In this document: one piece after another, positions 8,051 through 16,136 of the stretch
Position numbering within the stretch: position 1 is the first letter of the stretch
Layout of the letters: every line of letters starts with the position of its first letter
NCBI RefSeq assembly: GCF_019396345.1
Contig: NZ_JAHKRM010000016.1
Coordinates: forward strand, 231,436-295,435
DNA length: 64,000 nt
Reading direction: 5' to 3'
Origin: Nonomuraea guangzhouensis
GTDB lineage: Bacteria > Actinomycetota > Actinomycetes > Streptosporangiales > Streptosporangiaceae
The notes under the pieces: model-generated
What the model saw: the letters and a program-made list of their open reading frames with translations, nothing else
What the model was told of the DNA's origin: nothing
Database searches by the model: none
Translations under genes and position numbers: made by a program

Positions 8051-10375
8051 GTGCGTGGCTGGGGCAGCGGCGGCAGAACGGACAAGCGGGACGAGTTGAA
8101 GGTGGCATGGCTGCCTGAGGGCCGCGGGGCGATGATGACGGAGCCGACGTTCCTGCGGGCGCTGGACCGGAAGCGATTATCGGCCGTCATGGTCGCGTTG
8201 CGGTCGAAGCGGGGACGGCTGGCGCGGTTGGTGTTCGAAGGAGTGCCCTCATCGGTCGATTGGGAGCGGCTTGGGGGAGCGGAGCGGGTGGCGTGGGTGG
8301 TGGTCGCGGCTCGGGCGGCCGGAGCCGAGGAACTGGCCTCGTCGGTGTTGGCCTCCGGGTTGCCGGTGGCGTGGGTGACCCGATGGGCGGCGTTTCCGCC
8401 GCCTCAGCTGCCACTTCATGACGACAAGATCTTCGTGCACGCCAACTGCGTGGCGATCGGCAACGTGGAAGGCCGTGCGACGATCGTGTCTGGTGGAAGC
8501 GATTGCAGGGTGCGGATGTGGGACGCGGCCACCGGTGCCCCCGTCGGCGCCCCTCTCGACTGCACCGCCGACGACGACTACTACAGGGTGCGCAGCGATG
8601 AGGTGTATTCAGTCGCCATCGGACACATCGACGGGCGATCGGTGATCGTGGCCGGTTGTGGCAACACGACCGCAGTCGTGTGGGACCGCCTCACTGAGGA
8701 GTCTCCGCGCCGTCGCCGAGTCTGGCGTTCCCTGAGCGAAGGCCGGGCGGCGGTGACGATCTGGCCCGACGATGAACGTGTCCCGCCGGTCATCGTCCGC
8801 GGTGGTGGCTTCGACAACACGATTGAGCGTATGGCCGCCGGGTCGGGAGGCCTGCTGGGCGGCCCCATCGACTGCGAGTCGAGGAAGGCGTACTCGGTGG
8901 CGATGGGGCTGATCGGCGACCGACGAGTGATCGTCTCCGGCCACGGCGCCGAATTCATCGATGAGGAGGGAGCCGACGGAGAGGTACGTCTGTGGGACGC
9001 GGTCACCGGTTCCCCGATCGGTGAACCCCTGCGCGGCCACACCGGTGCTGTCCTGTCCGTGGCGATCGGGGAAGTCGACGGCCGGGCGATCGTCGTCTCC
9101 GCGAGCTACGACGGCACGGTCCGGATCTGGGATCCGACGACCGCAACTCCGGTCGGTGAACCTCTGCGAGGTCACACCGCCCGGGTGGAGGCGGTGGCGA
9201 TCGGGCGGATCGACGGTCGAGCGGTGATCGTCTCCGGCGGTGCGGACAACAAGGTCCGGGTATGGGACGCGGTCACCGGTGCCCCGATCGGACCCCTGCG
9301 CGGCCACCTGACCGCGGAGAAGTCGTCCCATCACAACGTGGTGAAGTCGGTGGCGATCGGTCAGGTCGAGGACCGGGCGGTGATCGTCTCCGGCGGCGGT
9401 GACGGCATGGTGCGGATGTGGGACACGACGGCGGACCTGCCGCAGGGTCATCTCGACGAGGTGCTCTCGTTGGCGCCCGGAGTCGTCAACGGCCGCTCCG
9501 TCATCATTTCCGGTGGGAACGACGGCACGATACGGATGTGGGACGCGACGACCGGTGCTCCGGCCGGCGAACCGCTGGGCAATGGCGTCGGCGCGGTGCA
9601 TTCGGTGGCGGCGGGGCACACCGGTGACGGCCATGTGCGGCTGGTTGCCCTCAGCTGGGGCAGAGCCCGGATATGGGACGCAGTCAGCGGCGCCCTTGTC
9701 GCTGAGCTGCCGAATCAATCCGTCAACAGGATCGCGGTGGGGACGGTGGCGGGTCGATCGGTGATCGTCACCGTCAGTGCCGTCCATGACGACGCCGACA
9801 GAACCTGGAAGAAGGGGGTGCAGCTGTGGGAGATGGCCACGGGAACCCCGATAGGTGAGCCCTACTTTGTACCGGATCGCGTGACGTCGCTGACCGTGGT
9901 AGAGGTGGGAGGCCGCACGATGATCGTCTCTGGGCGCGAAGACCACTCACTGCGTACGTGGGACGCCGCGACCGGGGCCTCGATCGGCGAAGCCATGCGA
10001 GGTCACACCGGCAGCGTGGTCGCACTGGCGGTCAAGGAGGTGGGAGGCCGCCTCTTGCTCGCCTCGGGCGGTGCCGACAAGACGGTCCGCGTGTGGGACC
10101 TGATGACCGGCACTCCGGTCGGCGACGCCTTGCACGGTCACACCGCAACGGTCACCTCGGTGGCCTTCGGCGAGGTGGGTGGCGGGTCAGCCGTCGTCTC
10201 CGGCAGCCGGGATGACGGCACGGTGCGGATCTGGGACGCTGCCGGTCGCTCTGACCGGTCGGGGCGATCCATCGACCTCGGCGTGCCGGTGACCGGGGTG
10301 GTCCCCACCGGACCCGACGAACTGGCGGTGAGCACCGCCATCGGAATCATCGGCTTGAGCCTCGCTGAGCCCTAA
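8051..10375 (+). CDS. WD40-repeat protein
   Basis: 774 residues from GTG 8051 with GGAG seven bases upstream; ATG 8132 or 8135 (MTEPTFLRAL) are alternatives. An N-terminal helical domain of about 130 residues has no recognisable family. It is followed by at least eleven WD40-type blades with the local consensus VAIGxxDGRxVIVSGGxDxxVRxWDAxTGxP, typical of actinobacterial WD40 proteins. There is no signal peptide or membrane segment, so it should be cytoplasmic. It sits beside the kinase-WD40 gene and converges with the frameshifted SUKH-like gene, overlapping it by 29 bp at the 3' ends. It is probably a protein-interaction scaffold; no catalytic site is visible. Confidence 0.88.
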   Translation: MRGWGSGGRTDKRDELKVAWLPEGRGAMMTEPTFLRALDRKRLSAVMVALRSKRGRLARLVFEGVPSSVDWERLGGAERVAWVVVAARAAGAEELASSVLASGLPVAWVTRWAAFPPPQLPLHDDKIFVHANCVAIGNVEGRATIVSGGSDCRVRMWDAATGAPVGAPLDCTADDDYYRVRSDEVYSVAIGHIDGRSVIVAGCGNTTAVVWDRLTEESPRRRRVWRSLSEGRAAVTIWPDDERVPPVIVRGGGFDNTIERMAAGSGGLLGGPIDCESRKAYSVAMGLIGDRRVIVSGHGAEFIDEEGADGEVRLWDAVTGSPIGEPLRGHTGAVLSVAIGEVDGRAIVVSASYDGTVRIWDPTTATPVGEPLRGHTARVEAVAIGRIDGRAVIVSGGADNKVRVWDAVTGAPIGPLRGHLTAEKSSHHNVVKSVAIGQVEDRAVIVSGGGDGMVRMWDTTADLPQGHLDEVLSLAPGVVNGRSVIISGGNDGTIRMWDATTGAPAGEPLGNGVGAVHSVAAGHTGDGHVRLVALSWGRARIWDAVSGALVAELPNQSVNRIAVGTVAGRSVIVTVSAVHDDADRTWKKGVQLWEMATGTPIGEPYFVPDRVTSLTVVEVGGRTMIVSGREDHSLRTWDAATGASIGEAMRGHTGSVVALAVKEVGGRLLLASGGADKTVRVWDLMTGTPVGDALHGHTATVTSVAFGEVGGGSAVVSGSRDDGTVRIWDAAGRSDRSGRSIDLGVPVTGVVPTGPDELAVSTAIGIIGLSLAEP

Positions 10376-11206
10376 GCCAAGCCTCCGCGCGTTCGACGTG
10401 AAGCGTACGGCCAAGTGCCTGGTATGCGTCTCGCATGGTCTCCACGGCCGCACGATCGGGGTAGAGCGCCTTGAGAACGCACAATGCCGACGCGGGGTAC
10501 CCGGCGGCAAGAAGGTCCCGTGCGTGAGCGATGTGTTCATCGTCGTCCCATGAAGGGACAATCTCCACGGCTATGGGGGCAAAAGCTGCCGCTTCGGCGA
10601 GCACGCCTATGCCGTCGTCAGTTGACTCGTACCGCCAGCCAAGGGGAACCGTGGGGCGGATTGCCCGGCTCGAACGTGCGCCGGCCGTAATGTCTGGGGA
10701 GCCGATGCCGGGATGCAGGCCGAGGGCGCGGCACAGCTCTGTCCATCGCGGATCGTCGGCCGGGGACGGCTGCCCTTGTGTACGTCCCCACGCCTTCCAA
10801 CTGGCCATGCTTCCGACCAGGAGATTCTCCAGCGCTTGTTTCGTGTTGTCGCCGAGCCAGACCGCGTGGTCGTCGACCGGAGCGAACGACACGCACGGAT
10901 GGTCGTCGAGATCCAGCTCGGGGGCGAGCACGCCCACCCGTAGTGGAGCCCGTCGCCGCCGTTCCAGCAGAAGGGAACGATCTCCATCGGCTGACTCTGG
11001 TAGCCGAGCTCGGATGGATCACTGATGTCCGGCGGTGGATCGAGGAGGACCGTGTCAAGATCGCCGCATAAAAAGGACCCGCACTTCTCCCATGCGAGCT
11101 CATAGACCTCCAGGCCGGTCTCGGGATCGAAACCGTCGAGAACGAAGGCCCGCAGCGCGTCGAATGTCGCGGGAAGCCGGAACGACTCGTGTAGGGGGTG
11201 ACGCAT
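10347..11206 (-). pseudogene. SUKH/SMI1-KNR4-like protein, frameshifted
   Basis: The N-terminal half reads from the ATG at 11206 (MRHPLHESFRLPATFDALRA) to DGLHYG in one frame. The C-terminal half continues in another frame from VGVLAPELDLDDHPCVSFAP to the stop at 10347. The join is at about 10933-10941, where losing one base in the run around CCCACCC would explain the shift; restoring it gives an uninterrupted protein of about 285 residues. The acidic pattern PxxxVPFCWNGGDGLHYG and the helical tail resemble SUKH-superfamily proteins, many of which are immunity proteins, but that match is by eye. It could be a true pseudogene or a sequencing error. Confidence 0.7.
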
Positions 11207-11243
11207 GGCCCGCAGAGTAGCAATTGCCCCGGGCTGAAGACGC

Positions 11244-12203
11244 TCAACTCCACAGCGTGATGTGAATGGACGGGCGGAAGCGGCCCACGTTCACGCCGGG
11301 GCCACGCAGCATGGCCTGGGTGGCGCGGGGTGTGGTGACGAATCGGACCAGCTCGGCCGCCGCCGGTGCCACGCCGCCCTCCGCCAGCGTCATCGTGAAC
11401 CAGCCGCCGTCGAACCGCAGCGACGGCCCGGCGACGCGCACCAGCCGGCCGTTGGCGAGGTCCTGCGCCACCGCGAACGAGATCGCCGGGGCCACGCCGC
11501 TGTTGCGCTGTGCCTGCTCCAGGGCCGCGGCGTGGCTCTGGTAGATCTGCTGGTGGTGTTCGGGCACGTTGAGCTTGCGCAGCATCGTCGGTACGGCGCC
11601 GAGGTCGGTCGCGGCCGAGGGGCCGAGCAGCCACACCTGGTCGCGCAGCTGGTGCGTGCCGACGTCGCGCCCGGCGAGCGGGTGCTCGGGCCCGCAGACG
11701 ACGACGAGCTGGTAGTTCAGGAACGCTCTGCAGGACAGCGTCTCGTCCGCGCCGCCGCCCGGATGGGGGCCGATCGCCACGTCGACGGTCCGCGAGCGCA
11801 GCAGCGACCCGAACCGCCGCGGGTCGTGCACGCTCAGCTCCACGTCGAGGTCGGCGGCCCGCCCGGCGAACAGCCCGATCAGACCGGGCGCCGCGTACTC
11901 GGCGAACAGGCTCGACGCGGCGACCCGCAGCAGCCTGCGCCCGCGCCCGGCCTGGCCCACCTCGATGATCGTGCGCTCCTGCAGGCTGAGCAGCTCCGCC
12001 GCCCTGCTCGCCAGCCGTAACCCGCCGGGCGTGAACGCCAGCCCGGAAGCGGTCCTGGTGAACAGCCGGTCACCGAGCTCCTTACGCAGCTGACCGACGT
12101 GCAGGGAGACGGCCGCCTCCGACACATCGAGCTCCGCGGCCGCCTGCTTGACCGACCCGAGCCGCACCACGGCCGCGAACGCGCGAAGCTGCGTGGGCGT
12201 CAT
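11244..12203 (-). CDS. LysR-family transcriptional regulator
   Basis: 319 residues from ATG 12203, with a TTG two codons earlier as an alternative. Residues about 1-60 form the LysR winged HTH (AELDVSEAAVSLHVGQLRKE, then LGDRLFTRT). The remaining 230 residues are the periplasmic-binding-like effector domain (for example LRVAASSLFAEYAAPGLIGLF). LysR proteins usually activate an adjacent gene in response to a small ligand. Here both flanking genes are on the same strand, so the target is not obvious. Confidence 0.92.
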   Translation of the reverse strand: MTPTQLRAFAAVVRLGSVKQAAAELDVSEAAVSLHVGQLRKELGDRLFTRTASGLAFTPGGLRLASRAAELLSLQERTIIEVGQAGRGRRLLRVAASSLFAEYAAPGLIGLFAGRAADLDVELSVHDPRRFGSLLRSRTVDVAIGPHPGGGADETLSCRAFLNYQLVVVCGPEHPLAGRDVGTHQLRDQVWLLGPSAATDLGAVPTMLRKLNVPEHHQQIYQSHAAALEQAQRNSGVAPAISFAVAQDLANGRLVRVAGPSLRFDGGWFTMTLAEGGVAPAAAELVRFVTTPRATQAMLRGPGVNVGRFRPSIHITLWS

Positions 12204-12252
12204 GAGCAAAAGCTACTGGCCGGACTTCAAAGATCATAGAGCGCGAAAGCCG

Positions 12253-13269
12253 TCAGTCGCCGGTGACGCTGATCTGGCTGGTCCAGTCGGCGACGATCCG
12301 CGTCTTCTTCGACGCCGACGCGGGCACCACGGCCGCGAACCAGCTGGCCTGGACCAGGATGACCCGGTTGCGGAACTCCTTCTTGCCGCTCAGCGCGGCG
12401 GGTTCGGACCGGGTGAAGGAGAGTGTCGCGGCTTTGGGGCGGGCGGTGAAGCTCTGTTGCTCCCGTACGCCGTACCAGACGACGGCCCCTCCTCCGGAGG
12501 CGCGCAGCCCGTAGATCGACGGGACCACCTGGGTGCGGTCGCGTACGTCCCACTGGCCGCGCAGCAGGCGTAGGTCGGCGAGGCGGTCGGTGGCGGACTG
12601 GGTGGTGTAGGGGCCCGCGCCCAGGAGGCGGTTGGCCCGGGCGTCCTTGCCGTTGGTGGCCAGAGAACGCGCGTGCGCGGCGGCTATCACGCGGGGGGCG
12701 ACGGCCAGCTTCGTGGTGGCGGTGCCGGCCACCGCGGTCGCCCGGCCCTCGTCGTCGACGGCGATGGGCAAGGCGGCTGCCTGGAGCGGTGTGTTCGACC
12801 GGGCGACCAGGCGCCAGCCGGCGGCGGTCTCCTGGAGGATGAGCTGGGTGCGGTCGTCCTTGCCCTGCTCGGTGATCTCGGCCAGGAACCAGCGGGCTCC
12901 GGTGGGGTTCTTCGCGATGACGAAGCGGGTGCTGGTGAGCTGGGGAAGGGCGCCGGGCTGATCGCCGCGCAGCTTGGCGAGCCGGAGGTCGGCCCGGTCG
13001 AGCTCCAGCGCCAGGCCGGTGCTTGACTCCTCCAGTCCGGCTCCGTCCTGCAGCCTGGCCTGTTGTACCTGCTCCCGGTAGCGGTCGAGGACCAGCGCGG
13101 CCTCGGCCTGCGTCAGTTCGCCCTGCGCTGGTGCGGCCGGTGAGGCGCTCGCCTGTGGCAGGGAACCCACCGACCAGGCGCCGGCCTGGGGTGGTGTCCC
13201 GGAGGTGCTGCACGCGGTGACCATGGCCAAGGCCAGGCCACTCACGAACAGCGGGCGATTCACCGGCAC
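12253..13269 (-). CDS. Lipoprotein of unknown function
   Basis: 338 residues from GTG 13269 with GGAGG six bases upstream; the longer frame from 13347 is not needed. A short signal peptide ends in a lipobox (AMVTAC). The mature part holds a helical region with LTQAEAALVLDRYREQVQQA (about residues 45-75) and then mixed beta segments, RWFLAEITEQ, WRLVARS and VVWYGVREQ. This layout is seen in actinobacterial surface lipoproteins with no assigned function. It lies 100 bp downstream of the sensor-domain membrane protein, so co-transcription is possible. Confidence 0.8.
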   Translation of the reverse strand: MPVNRPLFVSGLALAMVTACSTSGTPPQAGAWSVGSLPQASASPAAPAQGELTQAEAALVLDRYREQVQQARLQDGAGLEESSTGLALELDRADLRLAKLRGDQPGALPQLTSTRFVIAKNPTGARWFLAEITEQGKDDRTQLILQETAAGWRLVARSNTPLQAAALPIAVDDEGRATAVAGTATTKLAVAPRVIAAAHARSLATNGKDARANRLLGAGPYTTQSATDRLADLRLLRGQWDVRDRTQVVPSIYGLRASGGGAVVWYGVREQQSFTARPKAATLSFTRSEPAALSGKKEFRNRVILVQASWFAAVVPASASKKTRIVADWTSQISVTGD

Positions 13270-13368
13270 GGATACCTCCGCGACATGCCCGTGGGAGCGT
13301 CCTGAGCTGTCTTGATGGTGTACGGCCCGCACCTGGTCCAGGTTCAATCAGCGGGTGCGGGGATGATC

Positions 13369-14034
13369 TCACACTCCGGCGGCGAACGGGTGCGCCGGGA
13401 TGGTCGCGGGGCGCTCGTCGTACGCGGGACGGGTCAGCATCGCCTGGGCGAGGCCGGCCTTGACCAGGGCGGCGCCGCGCACGACCGGCAGCAGGGTCAG
13501 CGCGAACAGGACGCCGAGCACGGTGTTGAAGACCACGAGGGTGGTGAGGTCACTGCCGAGGCCGAGCAGGCCCGGCAGGTCGCCCTGGTAGCCGGGGATG
13601 CGGGCGATGATCCAGCCGTAGAGCGGGAACGTCAGCCCGGCGATCGCCCCCGCCCACCAGACGACGGTGACGGCGAAGGTGGCGATGGCGATGGGGAAGG
13701 CGATGATGGTGTGCAGGATGTCCAGCGCCGCCTGTCCGCTGGTCAGCGGGTTCATGGTGCGGCGGAACCAGCCGGCGTCCACCGGTGCCTGACGGTAGCG
13801 GGGGCGCGCGAGGCGGCGGCCGAGTACGTCGGGCAGCAGCACGCGCTCGACGTCGGCGAAGTTACGCGCCATGGCGGCGGACGCGGCCAGGATGGGCAGG
13901 CCGACGAACGCGACGGCACTGCCCGCTCCGGCCGCCACGCCGGCCAGGACCAGGACGAAGGAGATCACGGCGGTGGGGAAGCCGAGCAGCACGTAGCGGG
14001 TGTCGGTGGCGATGCGGTGCCGGAGGGTCGTCAT
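13369..14034 (-). CDS. Stand-alone sensor-domain membrane protein (PF13796-like)
   Basis: 221 residues from ATG 14034. Four hydrophobic segments are visible: about 14-50 (two adjacent helices), 108-150 and 165-190, with a soluble loop holding RYRQAPVDAGWFRRTMNPLTSGQAALD. The pattern matches the sensor module normally found at the N-terminus of actinobacterial NarL-type histidine kinases. Here it ends without any kinase domain. A two-component pair lies 1.4 kb upstream on the same strand (15477-18186), so this could be a detached input module, but there is no direct evidence of a link. Confidence 0.78.
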   Translation of the reverse strand: MTTLRHRIATDTRYVLLGFPTAVISFVLVLAGVAAGAGSAVAFVGLPILAASAAMARNFADVERVLLPDVLGRRLARPRYRQAPVDAGWFRRTMNPLTSGQAALDILHTIIAFPIAIATFAVTVVWWAGAIAGLTFPLYGWIIARIPGYQGDLPGLLGLGSDLTTLVVFNTVLGVLFALTLLPVVRGAALVKAGLAQAMLTRPAYDERPATIPAHPFAAGV

Positions 14035-14124
14035 ACCGAGAACGCTACGAGCCGCGGCCTTCCAGATCGCTCCCGCTCACTGCCCTATCGGGGTAGTGCT
14101 GGCCCCACCACGCGTCCAAAGAGG

Positions 14125-14946
14125 TTACGGGACGCGTCCGACGCCGCCCAGGACGCCGCCCTTCTCCAGGCCGGGCGGGATGAACTGCTCGTCGTTGCGC
14201 CAGTCCTGCGCGGGTACGACGCCCGGTTCGAGCAGTTCGAGGCCGTCGAAGTAGCCGCGTACGGTGTCGCGGTCGCGCCAGATCATCGCGCCCGAGCTGG
14301 ACTTCCGGTAGACGTCCTGGGCCTCGGCGAGTCGTTCCGGGATGCCCTCGTTCTCCTCGATGTACCCGTGCGAGATGATCAGGTAGCTGCCCGGGACCAG
14401 CGGCTCGCGCAGGGTCCGGACGATGCGGGCCACCTCCTCGTCGTCGTCGAGGAAGTGGAACACCGCGACGACGAGGATGGCGACCGGCTGGCTGAAGTCG
14501 AGGTGCGCGGCGGCGGCCTCCAGGATGGCCTTCGGGTCGCGCGTGTCGCCGTCGAGGATCACCGTGTCGGGGTTGTCGGCGAGCAGGGCGCGGGCGTGCA
14601 CCAGGACGATGGGGTCGTTGTCGGTGTAGACGACCTTGGCGTCCGGGATGACGCGGTGCGCGACCTGGTGCACGTTGTTCTGGGTGGGCAGGCCGGTGCC
14701 GATGTCGAGGAACTGCCGTACGCCCGCCTTGGCGACCTCCTCCACGGCGCGGATGAGGAAGCCGCGGTTGGCCCGGGCGATCTCGCGGATGTCCGAGCCG
14801 GTCTCCAGACTGATCCGGACGATGTGCTCGGCCGCCTCGCGATCGGCGGAGAAGTTGTCCTTCCCACCCAGGAAGTAGTCGTACATCCGAGCGACGCTGG
14901 GGACGGTCGGGTCGACCTTCCCGGCGGGCTGCTCATCCTCGGGCAC
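14125..14946 (-). CDS. SAM-dependent methyltransferase of the DUF574 type
   Basis: 273 residues from GTG 14946 with AAGGGGG upstream. The N-terminal signature PSVARMYDYFLGGKDNFSAD is diagnostic of the PF04672 family, which is very common in actinomycetes. It is followed by the SAM-binding loop FLDIGTGLPT, an acidic residue after strand two (VVYTDNDP) and LDGDTRDP. The protein is cytoplasmic. The physiological substrates of this family are largely unknown. It is monocistronic or weakly linked to its neighbours. Confidence 0.92.
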   Translation of the reverse strand: MPEDEQPAGKVDPTVPSVARMYDYFLGGKDNFSADREAAEHIVRISLETGSDIREIARANRGFLIRAVEEVAKAGVRQFLDIGTGLPTQNNVHQVAHRVIPDAKVVYTDNDPIVLVHARALLADNPDTVILDGDTRDPKAILEAAAAHLDFSQPVAILVVAVFHFLDDDEEVARIVRTLREPLVPGSYLIISHGYIEENEGIPERLAEAQDVYRKSSSGAMIWRDRDTVRGYFDGLELLEPGVVPAQDWRNDEQFIPPGLEKGGVLGGVGRVP

Positions 14947-15009
14947 GCTTACCCCCTTAATCACGTATGCCCGCATCTTACGGTGAATAGGGATATCTGT
15001 GGTGGTGTG

Positions 15010-15444
15010 TTAGTCCGGAGCCCAGTACTTCACGAGGAACCTCTCCAGCCGCTTCACCACCGGGGTCCAGGTGCGGGTCAGGGTGTAGCGGCTGACGCGG
15101 TGGCCCTTGTAGGTGAGCGTGTACTTGAGGAAGTCGGCTCCCTGCGGCTGGGCCTCGGAGCGGCCGAGGTGCAGCCGCTTCAGTTCGCCGTGCAGTTTGC
15201 GCTTCTCGGCGCTGGTGAGGCACTTGTCCACGGTCGGGCCCGTACGGCGGCTCAGCCGTACGCAGCCGTTGGTGTAGACGATCACCCGGTTGTCGAAGCC
15301 CGCGAAGCCGCCCTGCTCGCGGAGCTCGACCAGCACCTTCTTGGCAACGGATGCAGTGGGCGAGGCCAGGGCGGCGGTGGGTGCCATGGTGGCGCTCAGG
15401 AGGGTGCTCACCAGCAGGGCGAGCGCGATCCGCCAGATTCTCAT
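15010..15444 (-). CDS. Exported protein of unknown function
   Basis: 144 residues from ATG 15444. It has a Sec signal peptide (MRIWRIALALLVSTLLSATM, cleaved after about residue 28). The mature domain has two cysteines (NGCVRL and DKCLT) and many basic residues (AEKRKLHGELKRLHL), with a C-terminal strand-rich part (LKYTLTYKGHRVSRYTLTRTW). No family is recognised. It lies 33 bp downstream of the response regulator on the same strand and may be expressed with the two-component genes. Confidence 0.75.
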   Translation of the reverse strand: MRIWRIALALLVSTLLSATMAPTAALASPTASVAKKVLVELREQGGFAGFDNRVIVYTNGCVRLSRRTGPTVDKCLTSAEKRKLHGELKRLHLGRSEAQPQGADFLKYTLTYKGHRVSRYTLTRTWTPVVKRLERFLVKYWAPD

Positions 15445-15476
15445 ACCTATAGGACGTCCGGCAGCACCGAATCGGC

Positions 15477-16136
15477 TCACGATGATCGCCCCAGACCCGC
15501 GTCCCGGGCCCGGACGATGGCCTCGGCGCGGTCGGCGACGTGCAGTTTGGCGAAGATGTTCGACACGTTGTTGCGTACCGTCTTCGGCGACAGGAACAGG
15601 GCCGAGGCGATCTGGGTGTTCGACCGGCCGGCCGCGACGAGCGAGAGGATCTCCCGCTCACGCGGGGTGAGCTGCGGAAAGGCCGGGTCGTCCGAGCCGG
15701 TGGCGGTGCCGGTGAAGAAGTCGGCGACGCGGCGGGCGACGGCCGGGCCGAAGATGGCCTCGCCGTGGGCCACCGCGGTGATCGCGCGGACGATCTCGGC
15801 CTGGTTCGCCCCCTTGAGCAGGTAGCCGCGCGCTCCCGCGCGCATCGCGGCGAACAGCGTGGCGTCCTCCTCCGACATGGTCAGCACCACGACCGCGATG
15901 TGCGGGCTGTCGGCGACGACCCGCCGGGTGGCCTCGATGCCGTCCAGTCCCGGCATCCGTACGTCCATGACCACCACGTCCGGCTGCAGCTCGGCGGCCC
16001 GCTCGACCGCCTCGGCCCCGTTCGCGGCGGTGCCCGCCACCTCGATGCCGGGTATCGAGCCCAGCAGCACCGCCAGGCCGTCACGGTAGACCGGGTGGTC
16101 GTCGGCGAGCAGCACCCGGATCGTCTCGTCAGACAC
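15477..16136 (-). CDS. NarL/LuxR-family response regulator
   Basis: 219 residues from GTG 16136. The receiver domain occupies about residues 4-120, with acidic residues at ADDH, the phospho-acceptor Asp in VVVMDVRMPG and Lys in GYLLKGAN. A LuxR-type HTH follows at about 150-215 (LTPREREILSLVAAGRSNTQ, then FLSPKTVRNNVSNIF). The start codon lies inside the histidine kinase gene (8-bp overlap with its 3' end), so the two are translationally coupled and form a cognate pair. The signal and target genes are unknown; the adjacent membrane and exported genes are candidates. Confidence 0.95.
   Translation of the reverse strand: MSDETIRVLLADDHPVYRDGLAVLLGSIPGIEVAGTAANGAEAVERAAELQPDVVVMDVRMPGLDGIEATRRVVADSPHIAVVVLTMSEEDATLFAAMRAGARGYLLKGANQAEIVRAITAVAHGEAIFGPAVARRVADFFTGTATGSDDPAFPQLTPREREILSLVAAGRSNTQIASALFLSPKTVRNNVSNIFAKLHVADRAEAIVRARDAGLGRSS

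Noticed and set aside
13312..15825. 837-codon plus-strand frame
   Set aside because: Runs antisense to the sensor, methyltransferase and exported genes, which have clear family motifs; composition is shadow-like.
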